A stretch of DNA of 56,003 nt, from contig NZ_CAKZHQ010000007.1 of assembly GCF_936925435.1 (NCBI RefSeq), positions 1-56,003 on the forward strand, read 5' to 3'. This DNA comes from an uncultured Ramlibacter sp. GTDB taxonomy: Bacteria > Pseudomonadota > Gammaproteobacteria > Burkholderiales > Burkholderiaceae_C. Of the stretch, positions 7,179 through 16,272 are shown one piece after another (the first letter of the stretch is position 1; every line of letters starts with the position of its first letter). Made by a program: the position numbers and the translations under genes. Under the pieces are notes generated by a model that saw only the letters and a list, made by a program, of their open reading frames with translations, ran no database searches and was not told the DNA's origin.

Positions 7179-8210
7179 GTGAGTCTTCCCCGCATGGACC
7201 AGGTCGCGCAGCGCGCCCAGGTGTCGCTGGCCACCGTGGACAGGGTGCTGCATGGCCGCAGCGGCGTGCGGGCCTCGACCGTGCAGCGCGTGCTGCAGGC
7301 CGCCGCCGAGCTGGGCTACGTGGCCCAGGCCCAGGCCTGGAGCGCCATGGCGCCCAAGCCGCTGCGCCTGTCCTTCCTCATCCCCGAAGGCAGCAACCGC
7401 TTCCTGCGCATGCTGGGCGACCTGATCGGCTACTCGCAGGAGCACTGGGCGCCGTTCCATGTGCGCTGCCAGGCCGAGTACATCGAGGCGTTCAATCCCG
7501 AGGCGCTGGCGCACCAGCTGCTGCGCCATGGCAAGAAGGCCGACGGCATCGCCTTCATGGCGCTGGAGCACCCGGTGGTGCGCGAGGCGGTGGCCGAACT
7601 CGCGCAGCAGGGCGTGCCGACGGTGACCCTGATCTCGGACCTGTCGAATTCGCGCCGGGCCGCCTATGTGGGGCTGGACAACCGGGCTGCGGGCCGCACG
7701 GCCGCCTACCTGATCGCCCGCTTCATGGGGCCGGCCACACGCCGCGCCAAGGTGGCGATGATCGCCGGCTCACTGAGCTACCGGGCCCATGAGGAGCGCG
7801 AGGCGGGCTTTCTGCACCTGTTCCAGGAGCAGTACCCCGGCGTGCAGGTGGTGGGCCTGCGCGAAGGGCATGACGATGCGGAAAAGAACCGCCAGCAGGC
7901 CCGCGCGCTGTTCGAGCAGCACGGCGACCTGGCGGCCCTGTACAACATCGGCGGCGGCGCCGAGGGCATAGGCCGGGCCATCCACGAGGCTGGGCTGGCG
8001 CGCAAGCCCATCTTCATCGGCCATGGCCTGACCCCCGACACGCGCGCGCTCCTGATCGACGGCACCCTGGATGCGGTGATCACGCAGAACCCGCAGGGCG
8101 CTGTAATGAGTTGCGTGCGTATCTTCGCCAACCTGCGCGATGGCCGCGAGCCACACAGCGGTGTGGAGCAGGTGCGCAGCCAGGTGATCTTCCGCGAGAA
8201 CCTGCCCTGA
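7179..8210 (+). CDS. LacI family transcriptional regulator
   Basis: A regulator of about 343 residues. The N-terminal helix-turn-helix reads MDQVAQRAQVSLATVDRVL and GRSGVRASTVQRV, followed by the hinge helix region. The rest is a periplasmic-binding-protein-like sensor domain (YIEAFNPEAL, GLDNRAAGRTAAYLI, YNIGGGAEGIGRAI). The sensor type with ALYNIGGG is seen in LacI members that respond to sugars or sugar acids. The start is uncertain: GTG at 7179 has AAGG seven bases upstream and is chosen here; a TTG at 7155 or ATG at 7194 is possible. It is divergent from the TRAP/RuBisCO-like operon and probably represses it until the imported acid or an intermediate binds. Confidence 0.9.
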   Translation: MSLPRMDQVAQRAQVSLATVDRVLHGRSGVRASTVQRVLQAAAELGYVAQAQAWSAMAPKPLRLSFLIPEGSNRFLRMLGDLIGYSQEHWAPFHVRCQAEYIEAFNPEALAHQLLRHGKKADGIAFMALEHPVVREAVAELAQQGVPTVTLISDLSNSRRAAYVGLDNRAAGRTAAYLIARFMGPATRRAKVAMIAGSLSYRAHEEREAGFLHLFQEQYPGVQVVGLREGHDDAEKNRQQARALFEQHGDLAALYNIGGGAEGIGRAIHEAGLARKPIFIGHGLTPDTRALLIDGTLDAVITQNPQGAVMSCVRIFANLRDGREPHSGVEQVRSQVIFRENLP

Positions 8211-8246
8211 GTGCGGGCAGTGGGCCGCGCCCGCGCCGCCGGGTGC

Positions 8247-9866
8247 TCAGTCTCCCAGGCCCGGGGGCGTGAGCACGGTGGGCTGGGGATCGGGCGCCGC
8301 GGCCGGGTAGTCGCGGCTGAAGTGCAGGCCCCGGCTCTCGTGGCGGGCCTGGGCCGACTTGACGATCAGTTCTGCCACCGTCACCAAGTTGCGCAGCTCC
8401 AGCAGATCGCGCGTGACGTGGAAGGCGCCATAGAACTCCTGGATCTCTTCCTGCAGCAGGCGGATGCGGTGCTGGGCACGCTCCAGGCGCTTGTTGGTCC
8501 GCACGATGCCCACGTAGTCCCACATGAAGCGGCGCAGCTCGTCCCAGTTGTGCGAGATCACCACCGACTCGTCGGCGTCGGTGACGCGGCTCTCGTCCCA
8601 GGCCGGCACCAGGGGCGGTGGCGGCAGCGGGGTGTCCAGGATGTCGTGGGCGGCCGAGCGGGCAAACACCATGCACTCGACCAGCGAGTTGCTGGCCAGG
8701 CGGTTCGCGCCATGCAGGCCGGTGTAGGCCGTCTCGCCAATCGCATGCAAGCCGGTCAGATCGGTGCGCCCCAGCAGGTCGGTGTGGATGCCGCCGCAGG
8801 TGTAGTGGGCGGCGGGCACCACCGGAATCGGCTCCTTGGTGATGTCGATGCCCAGTTCCAGGCAGCGCGCATGCACATTGGGGAAGTGCTCCAGGATGAA
8901 GGCCGCCGGCTGGTGCGAGATGTCCAGGTAGACGCAGTCCAGGCCGTGCTTCTTCATCTCGAAGTCGATGGCGCGGGCGACGATGTCGCGTGGCGCCAGC
9001 TCGGCGCGCGCGTCGTGCGCCGGCATGAAGCGCGTGCCATCGGGCAGCTTGAGTTGGCCGCCTTCGCCGCGCACCGCCTCGGTGATCAGGAAGCTCTTGA
9101 CGTGCGGGTGGTACAGGCAGGTCGGGTGGAACTGGATGAACTCCATGTTCGTCACCCGGCAGCCGGCGCGCCAGGCGGCGGCGATGCCGTCGCCGGTGGC
9201 GGTGTCGGGGTTGGTGGTGTACAGGTAGACCTTGCCGGCGCCGCCGGTGGCCAGGATGGTGTGCGGCGCCGTGAAGGTCACCACCTCGTCGGTGCGCTCG
9301 TCCAGGGCGTACAGGCCCAGGCAGCGGTCCACCGGCAGGCCGCCGCTGGCCGAGCGGCTGCCGAATTTCTTGCCGGTGATCAGGTCGACCAGGGTGTGGT
9401 GTTCCAGGATGGTGATGTTGGGCGTCTTGCGCACCTGCTCGATCATCGTGCGCTGCACCGCGGCGCCGGTGGCGTCGGTGACGTGGACGATGCGCCGGGC
9501 GCTGTGGCCGCCCTCGCGCGTCAGGTGCAGGTGGCCGTCTTCCTGCGAGAAGGGCACGCCCAGCTGGCGCAGCCATTCAATGGACTCGGGCGCGTGCTCG
9601 ACGACGAAGCGCGTGGCCTGCGGGTCGGACAGGCCGGCGCCGGCCACCAGGGTGTCGTCCACGTGGGAGTCGAAGGTGTCGCCTTCGCCCATGACGGCGG
9701 CGATGCCGCCCTGGGCCCAGCCGCTGGAGCCGTCGCTCATGGCGCGCTTGGTCAGCACCGCCACGCGGTGGGTGGGCGCCAGGTGCAGGGCGGCCGACAG
9801 GCCGGCCAGGCCGCTGCCGACGATCAGCACATCAAAGTCTTGGGCGATGGGATTCACAGGGGTCAT
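8247..9866 (-). CDS. nadB: L-aspartate oxidase
   Basis: A 539-residue FAD enzyme that oxidises L-aspartate to iminoaspartate, the first step of de novo NAD synthesis. The FAD-binding Rossmann motif [15 protein letters not shown] is near the N terminus. [29 protein letters not shown] and the capping-domain [10 protein letters not shown] are typical of NadB. The C-terminal helical domain ([13 protein letters not shown]) is also present. The ATG at 9866 is preferred over an in-frame TTG three codons upstream. nadA and nadC are not nearby. The gene is convergent with the LacI regulator and follows scpA with a 34-base gap. Confidence 0.97.
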   Translation of the reverse strand: MTPVNPIAQDFDVLIVGSGLAGLSAALHLAPTHRVAVLTKRAMSDGSSGWAQGGIAAVMGEGDTFDSHVDDTLVAGAGLSDPQATRFVVEHAPESIEWLRQLGVPFSQEDGHLHLTREGGHSARRIVHVTDATGAAVQRTMIEQVRKTPNITILEHHTLVDLITGKKFGSRSASGGLPVDRCLGLYALDERTDEVVTFTAPHTILATGGAGKVYLYTTNPDTATGDGIAAAWRAGCRVTNMEFIQFHPTCLYHPHVKSFLITEAVRGEGGQLKLPDGTRFMPAHDARAELAPRDIVARAIDFEMKKHGLDCVYLDISHQPAAFILEHFPNVHARCLELGIDITKEPIPVVPAAHYTCGGIHTDLLGRTDLTGLHAIGETAYTGLHGANRLASNSLVECMVFARSAAHDILDTPLPPPPLVPAWDESRVTDADESVVISHNWDELRRFMWDYVGIVRTNKRLERAQHRIRLLQEEIQEFYGAFHVTRDLLELRNLVTVAELIVKSAQARHESRGLHFSRDYPAAAPDPQPTVLTPPGLGD

Positions 9867-9900
9867 GAAAAACAACTTTCAGCCGCCTGCGCCTCGGGGC

Positions 9901-10755
9901 TCAGGCGGGGGCGTAGGCCAGGCGGACGTAGATGGGGGCGTAGGCCTCGGCCTGGGTCAGTTCGATCAGGGTTTCCTTGGCCAGTTCCAGCATGGCGATG
10001 AAGGTGACGATCAGCACCTGCACGCCGCGCGTGAGCTCGAACAGCTCCTCGAACTCGACAAACTTGCGGCCTTGCAGCCGCTTGAGCACGATGCTCATGT
10101 GCTCGCGCACCGACAGTTCCTCACGGGTGATCTTGTGGTGCTGGACCAGCTTGGCGCGCTTGAGGATGTCGCGCCAGGCTTCCTGCAGGTCGACCACGTT
10201 GACGTCGGGAAAGCGCGGCTGCAGGGACTGCTCGATGTAGACCTGGGCGCGCAGCACGTCGCGGCCGACCTGGGGCACCTGGTTCAGGCGGGCGGCCGCC
10301 AGCTTCATCTGCTCGTACTCGAGCAGGCGGCGCACCAGCTCGGCGCGCGGGTCTTCGGGCTCCTGGCCCTCGGCCACCTTCTTGGGCGGCAGCAGCATGC
10401 GCGACTTGATCTCGATGAGCATCGCCGCCATCAGCAGGTACTCGGCCGCCAGTTCCAGGTTGCGGTCGCGGATCTGTTCCACATAGACCAGGTACTGGCG
10501 CGTGACCCCGGCCATGGGGATGTCCAGGATGTTGAAGTTCTGCTTGCGGATCAGGTACAGCAGCAAGTCCAGTGGCCCCTCGAAGGCCTCGAGGAACACT
10601 TCCAGCGCGTCCGGCGGGATGTACAGGTCGGTCGGCATGGCGAACAGCGGCTCGCCATAGAGGCGGGCCAGCGCCACCTGGTCCACCACCTGGGGCATGG
10701 CCTGGAGCACGGGCGCGGCCGGCTCGGGAAGCGTGGTGTCGGTGCTGTCGCTCAT
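9901..10755 (-). CDS. scpA: Segregation and condensation protein A
   Basis: A 284-residue kleisin subunit of the SMC-ScpAB chromosome-condensation complex. The hallmark segment EAFEGPLDLLLYLIRKQ near residue 58, the following NILDIPMAGVTRQYL, and the helical EYLLMAAMLIEIKSRMLLP belong to the N-terminal SMC-binding part. The C terminus carries the winged-helix-like VEFEELFELTRGVQVLIVTFIAMLEL. The long N-terminal extension, rich in Pro and acidic residues, is normal for betaproteobacteria. The gene is preceded on the same strand by a DUF3460 gene, a common arrangement in Burkholderiales. Confidence 0.96.
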   Translation of the reverse strand: MSDSTDTTLPEPAAPVLQAMPQVVDQVALARLYGEPLFAMPTDLYIPPDALEVFLEAFEGPLDLLLYLIRKQNFNILDIPMAGVTRQYLVYVEQIRDRNLELAAEYLLMAAMLIEIKSRMLLPPKKVAEGQEPEDPRAELVRRLLEYEQMKLAAARLNQVPQVGRDVLRAQVYIEQSLQPRFPDVNVVDLQEAWRDILKRAKLVQHHKITREELSVREHMSIVLKRLQGRKFVEFEELFELTRGVQVLIVTFIAMLELAKETLIELTQAEAYAPIYVRLAYAPA

Positions 10756-10830
10756 GGAATTGCTATGGATTCAGGAGCATGAGACGTCCATCCCGCAGGG
10801 GCTGGAGCTTGATTTACCCCTGAAAAAGGC

Positions 10831-11046
10831 TCAACTGCCGCTGCCGTAGACGTAGGGCTTTTGCGGCACCCGCGCGTCTTTCCACTCGCTCTGGGCCTGG
10901 CGGTCCAGGCTCTTGTCCCACCAGATGGCGCGGCCGGCCCGCTGGCGCGCTTCCAGGTCGGGCTGGGCGGTCTTGAGCTGGTCGATGAACTGGGTGACGT
11001 CCGAGCTGTAGTCGGGGCGGCGGAAGATCTTGATCAGGAGGGACAT
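10831..11046 (-). CDS. DUF3460 family protein
   Basis: A 71-residue soluble protein of unknown function, found mainly in betaproteobacteria next to scpA. It has the family pattern: short basic start (LLIKIFRRPDYSSDVTQFID), a charged middle with WWDK, and a C terminus with VPQKPYVYG. No signal peptide or membrane segment is visible. It lies 75 bases upstream of scpA on the same strand and is probably co-transcribed. Function unknown. Confidence 0.9.
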   Translation of the reverse strand: MSLLIKIFRRPDYSSDVTQFIDQLKTAQPDLEARQRAGRAIWWDKSLDRQAQSEWKDARVPQKPYVYGSGS

Positions 11047-11090
11047 GGGTTTGGGGCCTTTGCGGGCATTTTACGGCCCTGGGGGGGCGC

Positions 11091-12755
11091 TCAGATCGCG
11101 GCGTGGGCCGAGGGCTGGCTAGTTTCCAGTTCCTGGTCGAAACCGGCCCGCTCCATGGTGTGGCGCGGCTGCTCCTGCAGGTTCTCCAGGCGCAGCGTGC
11201 CGCCGCGCAGCAGAACGGCGCGGTGCAACTGGCGCAAGGCGTCCAGGCCGGAGCTGTCCAGGTGCACCAGTTGCAGCGCGTCCAGCACCACCTCTGGCGC
11301 GGACTGGCCGTTTTCCACTGCCTGCACCAGCAGGTCGATCTTCGCCACGGCGCCAAAGAACAAGGCCCCGTACAGCCGGTAGTGCAGCACGGCCGGGTCG
11401 GGGTCGACCATGCGCTCCACGCTGAACAGCGAGCTCATGCGCCGCACAAAGAGGATGCAGGCCAGCAGCAGGCCGACCTGCACGGCCACCGTGAGGTCGA
11501 ACACCACGGTCAGGAAGAAGGTGCCCAGCATCAGCAGGCGGTGGTGCCGGCTGTAGTGGCCCAGTCGGACGAACTCCTTCCACTCGCCCATGTTCCAGGC
11601 CACGTACAGCAGGATGCCGGCGAGCACCGCCAGCGGCACGTGCAGGGCCAGCGGCGCGGCTGCCAGCACGATGACGGCCAGCGTGGCGGCGTGGACGATG
11701 CCGGCCACCGGGCTGGTAGCACCGGAGCGAACGTTGGTGACGGTGCGGGCGATGGTGCCGGTGGCCGGCATGCCGCCGAAAAACGGCGTGATGAAGTTGG
11801 CCAGGCCCTGGGCCATCAGCTCCTGGTTGGGGTCATGGCGGGGCAGGTGGCTCAGCTGGTCGGCCACCCTGGCACACAGCAGGGACTCCACAGCCCCCAG
11901 CAGGGCGATGGTCAGGGTGGGGGTGAGCAGCAGCTTGACCGTCTCCCAGGAGAACTCGGGCAGGGCGAAGGCCGGCAGGCCCTGCGGGATGGCGCCAAAG
12001 CGCGAGCCTATGGTTTCCACCGGCAGGTCGAGCGCCCAGGCGAACAGCGTCATGCTGGCCAGGGCGACGATGGGGCCGGGCATGCGGGCATTGATGCGCG
12101 CCGCCTGGCGCAGGCCCGGCAGATCCAGCGCGGCCTGGATGGGCGAGCGGTTGCTCCACAGCCGCGGCCACAGGAACAGGCCGGCCACGCTGACCGTGCC
12201 CAGGGCAAAAGCATAGGCGTTGAAGCTTTCCATGTGCTGGGCCATCACCTTGAGCTGGGTGAAGAAGTCGGCCGGCATCCTGGCGATGTCCAGGCCCAGC
12301 CAGTCCTTGATCTGCGAGCAGGCGATCAGCACGGCGATGCCGTTGGTGAAGCCCACCACGATGCTGACCGGCACATAGCGCACCAGCCGGCCCAGCCGCA
12401 GCAGGCCCATGGCAAACATCAGCACGCCGGCGCAGGCCGTGGCGATCAGCAGATTGGGCAGGCCGTAGCGCTCGACGATGCCGTAGACGATGACGATGAA
12501 GGCGCCGGCCGGGCCGCCGATCTGCACGCTGGAGCCGCCCAGAAGGGAGATCAACAGCCCCGCGATGATGGCCGTCCACAGGCCGGCCTCGGGCTTGAGG
12601 CCCGAGGCGATGGCAAACGCCATGGCCAGCGGCAGGGCGACGATGCCCACGGTGATGCCGGCCCCCAGGTCGCGCGCGAAGCGTTCGCGCTGGTAGCCCT
12701 TGAGGGCCGAGAGCAGGCGGGGATGGAAGGGTGCGAGGGCGGCCGGCAGGTGCAT
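11091..12755 (-). CDS. SulP family inorganic anion transporter with STAS domain
   Basis: A 554-residue inner-membrane protein. An SLC26/SulP transport domain with about 12-14 helices begins with GITVGIVALPLAMAFAIASG. It has the conserved QIGGPAGAF segment, the AVESLLCARVAD motif and NFITPFFGGMPATGTIART. A cytoplasmic STAS domain follows from about residue 430, including QLVHLDSSGLDAL. Family members move sulfate, bicarbonate or dicarboxylates, and the substrate cannot be told from sequence. The start at 12755 (MHLPAAL) lies just before the typical N-terminal helix. It is followed 44 bases on by DUF3460 and preceded by a small lipoprotein gene on the same strand. Confidence 0.95.
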   Translation of the reverse strand: MHLPAALAPFHPRLLSALKGYQRERFARDLGAGITVGIVALPLAMAFAIASGLKPEAGLWTAIIAGLLISLLGGSSVQIGGPAGAFIVIVYGIVERYGLPNLLIATACAGVLMFAMGLLRLGRLVRYVPVSIVVGFTNGIAVLIACSQIKDWLGLDIARMPADFFTQLKVMAQHMESFNAYAFALGTVSVAGLFLWPRLWSNRSPIQAALDLPGLRQAARINARMPGPIVALASMTLFAWALDLPVETIGSRFGAIPQGLPAFALPEFSWETVKLLLTPTLTIALLGAVESLLCARVADQLSHLPRHDPNQELMAQGLANFITPFFGGMPATGTIARTVTNVRSGATSPVAGIVHAATLAVIVLAAAPLALHVPLAVLAGILLYVAWNMGEWKEFVRLGHYSRHHRLLMLGTFFLTVVFDLTVAVQVGLLLACILFVRRMSSLFSVERMVDPDPAVLHYRLYGALFFGAVAKIDLLVQAVENGQSAPEVVLDALQLVHLDSSGLDALRQLHRAVLLRGGTLRLENLQEQPRHTMERAGFDQELETSQPSAHAAI

Positions 12756-12771
12756 CGCCGGCTCGTCTCTT

Positions 12772-12972
12772 TCAGTTGCTGCTGGGGAGGACCAGATCGG
12801 CGGTGGCGCCGATGGCCTTGCCGGTGAGCCGCACCGTGCCGACGGCGGCATCGGCCGCCAGGCCCACGCCGCTGGCGGCGACGCTCACCGCCGTGCTGCC
12901 CACGGCCACCACGGCGCAGCCACCCAGCAAGCTGGAGGACAGCAGGACGAGAACCGTGGCAAGCCGCAGCAT
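12772..12972 (-). CDS. Small lipoprotein (NF038104-type)
   Basis: A 66-residue protein with a lipoprotein leader: [18 protein letters not shown] followed by the lipobox cysteine at about 19. The mature part is Ala/Val/Gly-rich, with TGKAIGATADLVLPSSN at the end. It resembles a family of very short conserved lipoproteins in Burkholderiales. Its ATG overlaps the metG stop (ATGA), so it is translationally coupled to metG. Function unknown. Confidence 0.82.
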   Translation of the reverse strand: MLRLATVLVLLSSSLLGGCAVVAVGSTAVSVAASGVGLAADAAVGTVRLTGKAIGATADLVLPSSN

Positions 12973-15008
12973 CAGCGCACCTTCATGCCCGGTTGGGCGC
13001 CGGGCCAGGGTTCCAGTATATGGATGCCGGGCGCCGCTTTCTCATCGGCGTGGCTCGCAGCCAACACCATGCCCTCGCTGACGCCGAACTTCATCTTGCG
13101 CGGCGCCAGGTTGGCGACCATCACGGTGAGCTTGCCGATGAGGTCCTGCGGTTTGTAAGCGGAGGCGATGCCGGAGAAGACGTTGCGGTTCCTGCCCTCG
13201 CCCACGTCCAGCGTCAGGCGCAGGAGCTTGGTCGAGCCTTCGACGGCCTCGCAGTTGACGATTTTTGCGATGCGCAGGTCGATTTTTGTGAAGTCGTCGA
13301 TGGAGATGGTGGGGGCCAGTTCCTCGCCGCCGGGCAGGGTCTTTTCGGGTTCCGGCTCGGCCGGGGGCTCGAACAGGGCGTCCAGCTGCTTGACGTCGAC
13401 GCGCTGCATCAGGTGCTCGTACTTGCCCACGGTGTGGCCGGTGCCCAGCGCCGTGGCGGCGTTGTCCCAATCGAGCGGCGCGCATTGCAGGAAGGCCTCG
13501 GCCTGCGCCGCCAGCTGCGGCAGTACAGGCTTGAGGCAGGCGGTCAGCAGCTTGAACATCTCCAGGCAGTAGCTGCCGACGGCGGCGGCTTCATCGGCCT
13601 TGCCTTCCTTGGTCAGCTTCCAGGGCGCGGCGGCGTCGAAGGCGGTGTTGACCAGGTCGGCCGCCGCCATGATCTCGCGCAGCGCACGGGCGTAGTCGCG
13701 CGACTCGTAGAGCGATTTGACGCTCTGCGCCAGCGCCGCGGCATCGACGGCCGCCAGTGCCGGCGAGGCGACCAGCGTGCCGCCAGGCACGAACTTGACG
13801 GCGCGGCTGGCGATGTTGACGTACTTGCCGATCAGGTCGGCGTTGACCCGGGCCATGAAGTCTTCCGGGTTGAAGTCGATGTCCTCGTTGCGGCCATTGA
13901 GCTTGGCCGCGAGGTAGTAGCGCAGCCACTCCGGGTTCATGGCCAGGCCCAGGTACTTGAGCGGGTCCAGGCCGGTGCCGCGGCTCTTGCTCATCTTCTC
14001 GCCGTTGTTGACGGTGAGAAAGCCGTGGACGAAGACCTTGTTGGGCACCTTGCGGCCGCTGAAATGCAGCATCGCCGGCCAGAACAGGGTGTGGAAGGTG
14101 ATGATGTCCTTGCCGATGAAGTGGTACTGCTCCACATCGGGGTTGGCGATGAAGCTGTCGTAATCGACGCCGATCTTCCCCAGGTAGTTCTTCAGCGAGG
14201 CCAGGTAGCCCACTGGCGCGTCCAGCCAGACATAGAAGTACTTGCCCGGCGCGTCCGGGATCTCGATGCCGAAGTAGGGCGCGTCGCGGCTGATGTCCCA
14301 GTCGCCCATGGCGGTGTTGCCGTCGGCGTCGGGCGTGAGCCACTCGCTGATCTTGTTGAGCACCTCGGTCTGGACGGCGCCGCTGGTGGTCCATTGCTTG
14401 AGGAAATCCAGGCAGCGTTGGTCGGACAGTTTGAAGAAGAAATGCTCCGAGCTCTTGAGCACCGGCGCGGCGCCCGACAGGGCCGAGTAGGGATTGATCA
14501 GGTCCGTGGGGCTGTAGACCTTGGAGCAGACCTCGCAGTTGTCGCCGTACTGGTCCTTGGCGTGGCAGTTGGGACACTCGCCCTTGATGAAGCGGTCGGG
14601 CAGGAACATGCCCTTTGCCGGGTCATAGAACTGCTCGATGGTCTTGCTGGAGATCAGGCCGCTGGCCTTGAGGTCGCGGTAGATCTGTTGCGCCAGCTCG
14701 TGGTTCTCAGGCGCGTCCGTGCTGTGCCAGTTGTCGAAGGCGATGGAAAAACCGTCCAGGTACTCCTTGCGGCCGGCGGCGATGTCGGCGACGAACTCCT
14801 GCGGCGTCTTGCCGGCCTTTTCGGCGGCGATCATGATAGGCGCGCCGTGGGCGTCGTCGGCGCAGACGAAGTGCACCTGGCTGCCCTGCATGCGCTGGTG
14901 CCGCACCCAGATGTCGGCCTGGATGTACTCCATGATGTGGCCGATGTGGAACTTGCCGTTGGCGTAGGGCAGGGCGGTGGTGACAAAAAGCTGGCGCTGT
15001 GCGGGCAT
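12972..15008 (-). CDS. metG: Methionine--tRNA ligase
   Basis: A 678-residue class I aminoacyl-tRNA synthetase charging tRNA-Met. The HIGH motif appears as [10 protein letters not shown] near residue 20. The zinc knuckle [17 protein letters not shown] is at about 143-159. The signature [10 protein letters not shown] activates ATP near residue 335. The C terminus (about 570-678) is the EMAP/tRNA-binding dimerisation domain, with [20 protein letters not shown]. Length and layout match long-form proteobacterial MetG. It is divergent from apbC, and its stop overlaps the downstream lipoprotein start. Confidence 0.98.
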   Translation of the reverse strand: MPAQRQLFVTTALPYANGKFHIGHIMEYIQADIWVRHQRMQGSQVHFVCADDAHGAPIMIAAEKAGKTPQEFVADIAAGRKEYLDGFSIAFDNWHSTDAPENHELAQQIYRDLKASGLISSKTIEQFYDPAKGMFLPDRFIKGECPNCHAKDQYGDNCEVCSKVYSPTDLINPYSALSGAAPVLKSSEHFFFKLSDQRCLDFLKQWTTSGAVQTEVLNKISEWLTPDADGNTAMGDWDISRDAPYFGIEIPDAPGKYFYVWLDAPVGYLASLKNYLGKIGVDYDSFIANPDVEQYHFIGKDIITFHTLFWPAMLHFSGRKVPNKVFVHGFLTVNNGEKMSKSRGTGLDPLKYLGLAMNPEWLRYYLAAKLNGRNEDIDFNPEDFMARVNADLIGKYVNIASRAVKFVPGGTLVASPALAAVDAAALAQSVKSLYESRDYARALREIMAAADLVNTAFDAAAPWKLTKEGKADEAAAVGSYCLEMFKLLTACLKPVLPQLAAQAEAFLQCAPLDWDNAATALGTGHTVGKYEHLMQRVDVKQLDALFEPPAEPEPEKTLPGGEELAPTISIDDFTKIDLRIAKIVNCEAVEGSTKLLRLTLDVGEGRNRNVFSGIASAYKPQDLIGKLTVMVANLAPRKMKFGVSEGMVLAASHADEKAAPGIHILEPWPGAQPGMKVR

Positions 15009-15081
15009 GGGGACTTTCCGGGGGAGCCGGAGATTTTAGTTGGACTGGCTACACTGGACGGGACAGGAGACACATTTCCCC

Positions 15082-16170
15082 ATGGCCACCCAAGAACAGC
15101 TGCTCGCCGCCCTGGCGGGCGTCATCGATCCCAACACCGGCAAGGACTTCGTCAGCACCAAGGCCCTCAAGAACCTGCAGATCACGGGCGCTGACGTCGC
15201 CTTCGAGGTCGAACTCGGTTATCCCGCCAAAAGCCAGATCCCGGCGCTGCGCACCGCCCTGGTGGCCGCCGCCAAGGGCGTGGCCGGCGTGGCCAACGTC
15301 TCGGCCACCATCCACACCAGGGTGGTCGCCCATGCGGCCCAGCGCGGCGTGGCCCTGTTGCCGGGCGTGAAGAACATCATCGCCGTGGCCTCGGGCAAGG
15401 GCGGCGTGGGCAAGAGCACCACGGCCGCCAACCTGGCGCTGGCGCTGGCCGCCGAGGGCGCCGCCGTCGGCCTGCTCGACGCCGACATCTATGGCCCCAG
15501 CCAGCCCATGATGATGGGCATCGAGGGCCGGCCGCAAAGCGAGGACGGCAAGACCATGGAGCCGATGGAGAACCACGGCGTGCAGGTCATGTCGATCGGT
15601 TTCCTGGTCAACCAGGACGAGGCCATGATCTGGCGCGGCCCCATGGCCACCCAGGCGCTGGAGCAGCTGCTGCGCCAGACCAACTGGAAGGAGCTGGATT
15701 ACCTGATCGTCGACCTGCCGCCGGGCACGGGCGACATCCAGCTCACGCTGAGCCAGCGCGTGCCCATGACCGGCGCGGTGATCGTCACTACGCCGCAGGA
15801 CATCGCCTTGCTGGACGCGCGCAAGGGCATCAAGATGTTCGAGAAGGTCGGCGTGCCCATCCTGGGCATCGTCGAGAACATGGCGGTCCATGTGTGCAGC
15901 CAGTGCGGCCATGCCGAACACATCTTCGGCGAAGGCGGTGGCAAGCGCATGGCCGACGACTACAAGATGGACTACCTGGGCGCGCTGCCGCTGGACATCA
16001 ACATCCGGCTGCAGGCCGACAGCGGCAAGCCCACCGTGGTGGCCGACCCCGACGGCAGCGTGGCCGCCATCTACAAGGCCGTGGCGCGCCAGGTGGCGAT
16101 CAAGATCGCCGCCAAGGCCAAGGACTTCTCCGCCAGGTTCCCGACCATCACGGTCAGCAAGGACACCTGA
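15082..16170 (+). CDS. apbC: Iron-sulfur cluster carrier ATPase (ApbC/Mrp family)
   Basis: A 362-residue P-loop protein that carries and transfers Fe-S clusters in the cytoplasm. Residues 1-90 form a MIP18/DUF59-like domain (LAGVIDPNTGKDF). The deviant Walker A GKGGVGKST is near residue 107, and DADIYGPSQP and DLPPGTGD follow. The cluster-binding CxxC is in VCSQCGHAE around residue 271. The ATG at 15082 gives the usual N terminus and has AGGAG about 13 bases upstream. Divergence from metG in the order metG/apbC is common in proteobacteria. The many Fe-S proteins of the formate dehydrogenase locus downstream could be among its clients. Confidence 0.96.
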   Translation: MATQEQLLAALAGVIDPNTGKDFVSTKALKNLQITGADVAFEVELGYPAKSQIPALRTALVAAAKGVAGVANVSATIHTRVVAHAAQRGVALLPGVKNIIAVASGKGGVGKSTTAANLALALAAEGAAVGLLDADIYGPSQPMMMGIEGRPQSEDGKTMEPMENHGVQVMSIGFLVNQDEAMIWRGPMATQALEQLLRQTNWKELDYLIVDLPPGTGDIQLTLSQRVPMTGAVIVTTPQDIALLDARKGIKMFEKVGVPILGIVENMAVHVCSQCGHAEHIFGEGGGKRMADDYKMDYLGALPLDINIRLQADSGKPTVVADPDGSVAAIYKAVARQVAIKIAAKAKDFSARFPTITVSKDT

Positions 16171-16272
16171 ACTGAGCGCCACCGGTCCGATCCGCGCACT
16201 ACCCCCTGCCCAAAAGGCCGCGGCACTGCTACCCTAGCGAAGGCGGCGTCTTGGGAGCGTCGGGTGGTCCGG

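Noticed and set aside
9867..9875. Upstream TTG start for nadB
   Set aside because: ATG at 9866 gives the usual NadB N terminus, and the TTG has no better ribosome site.
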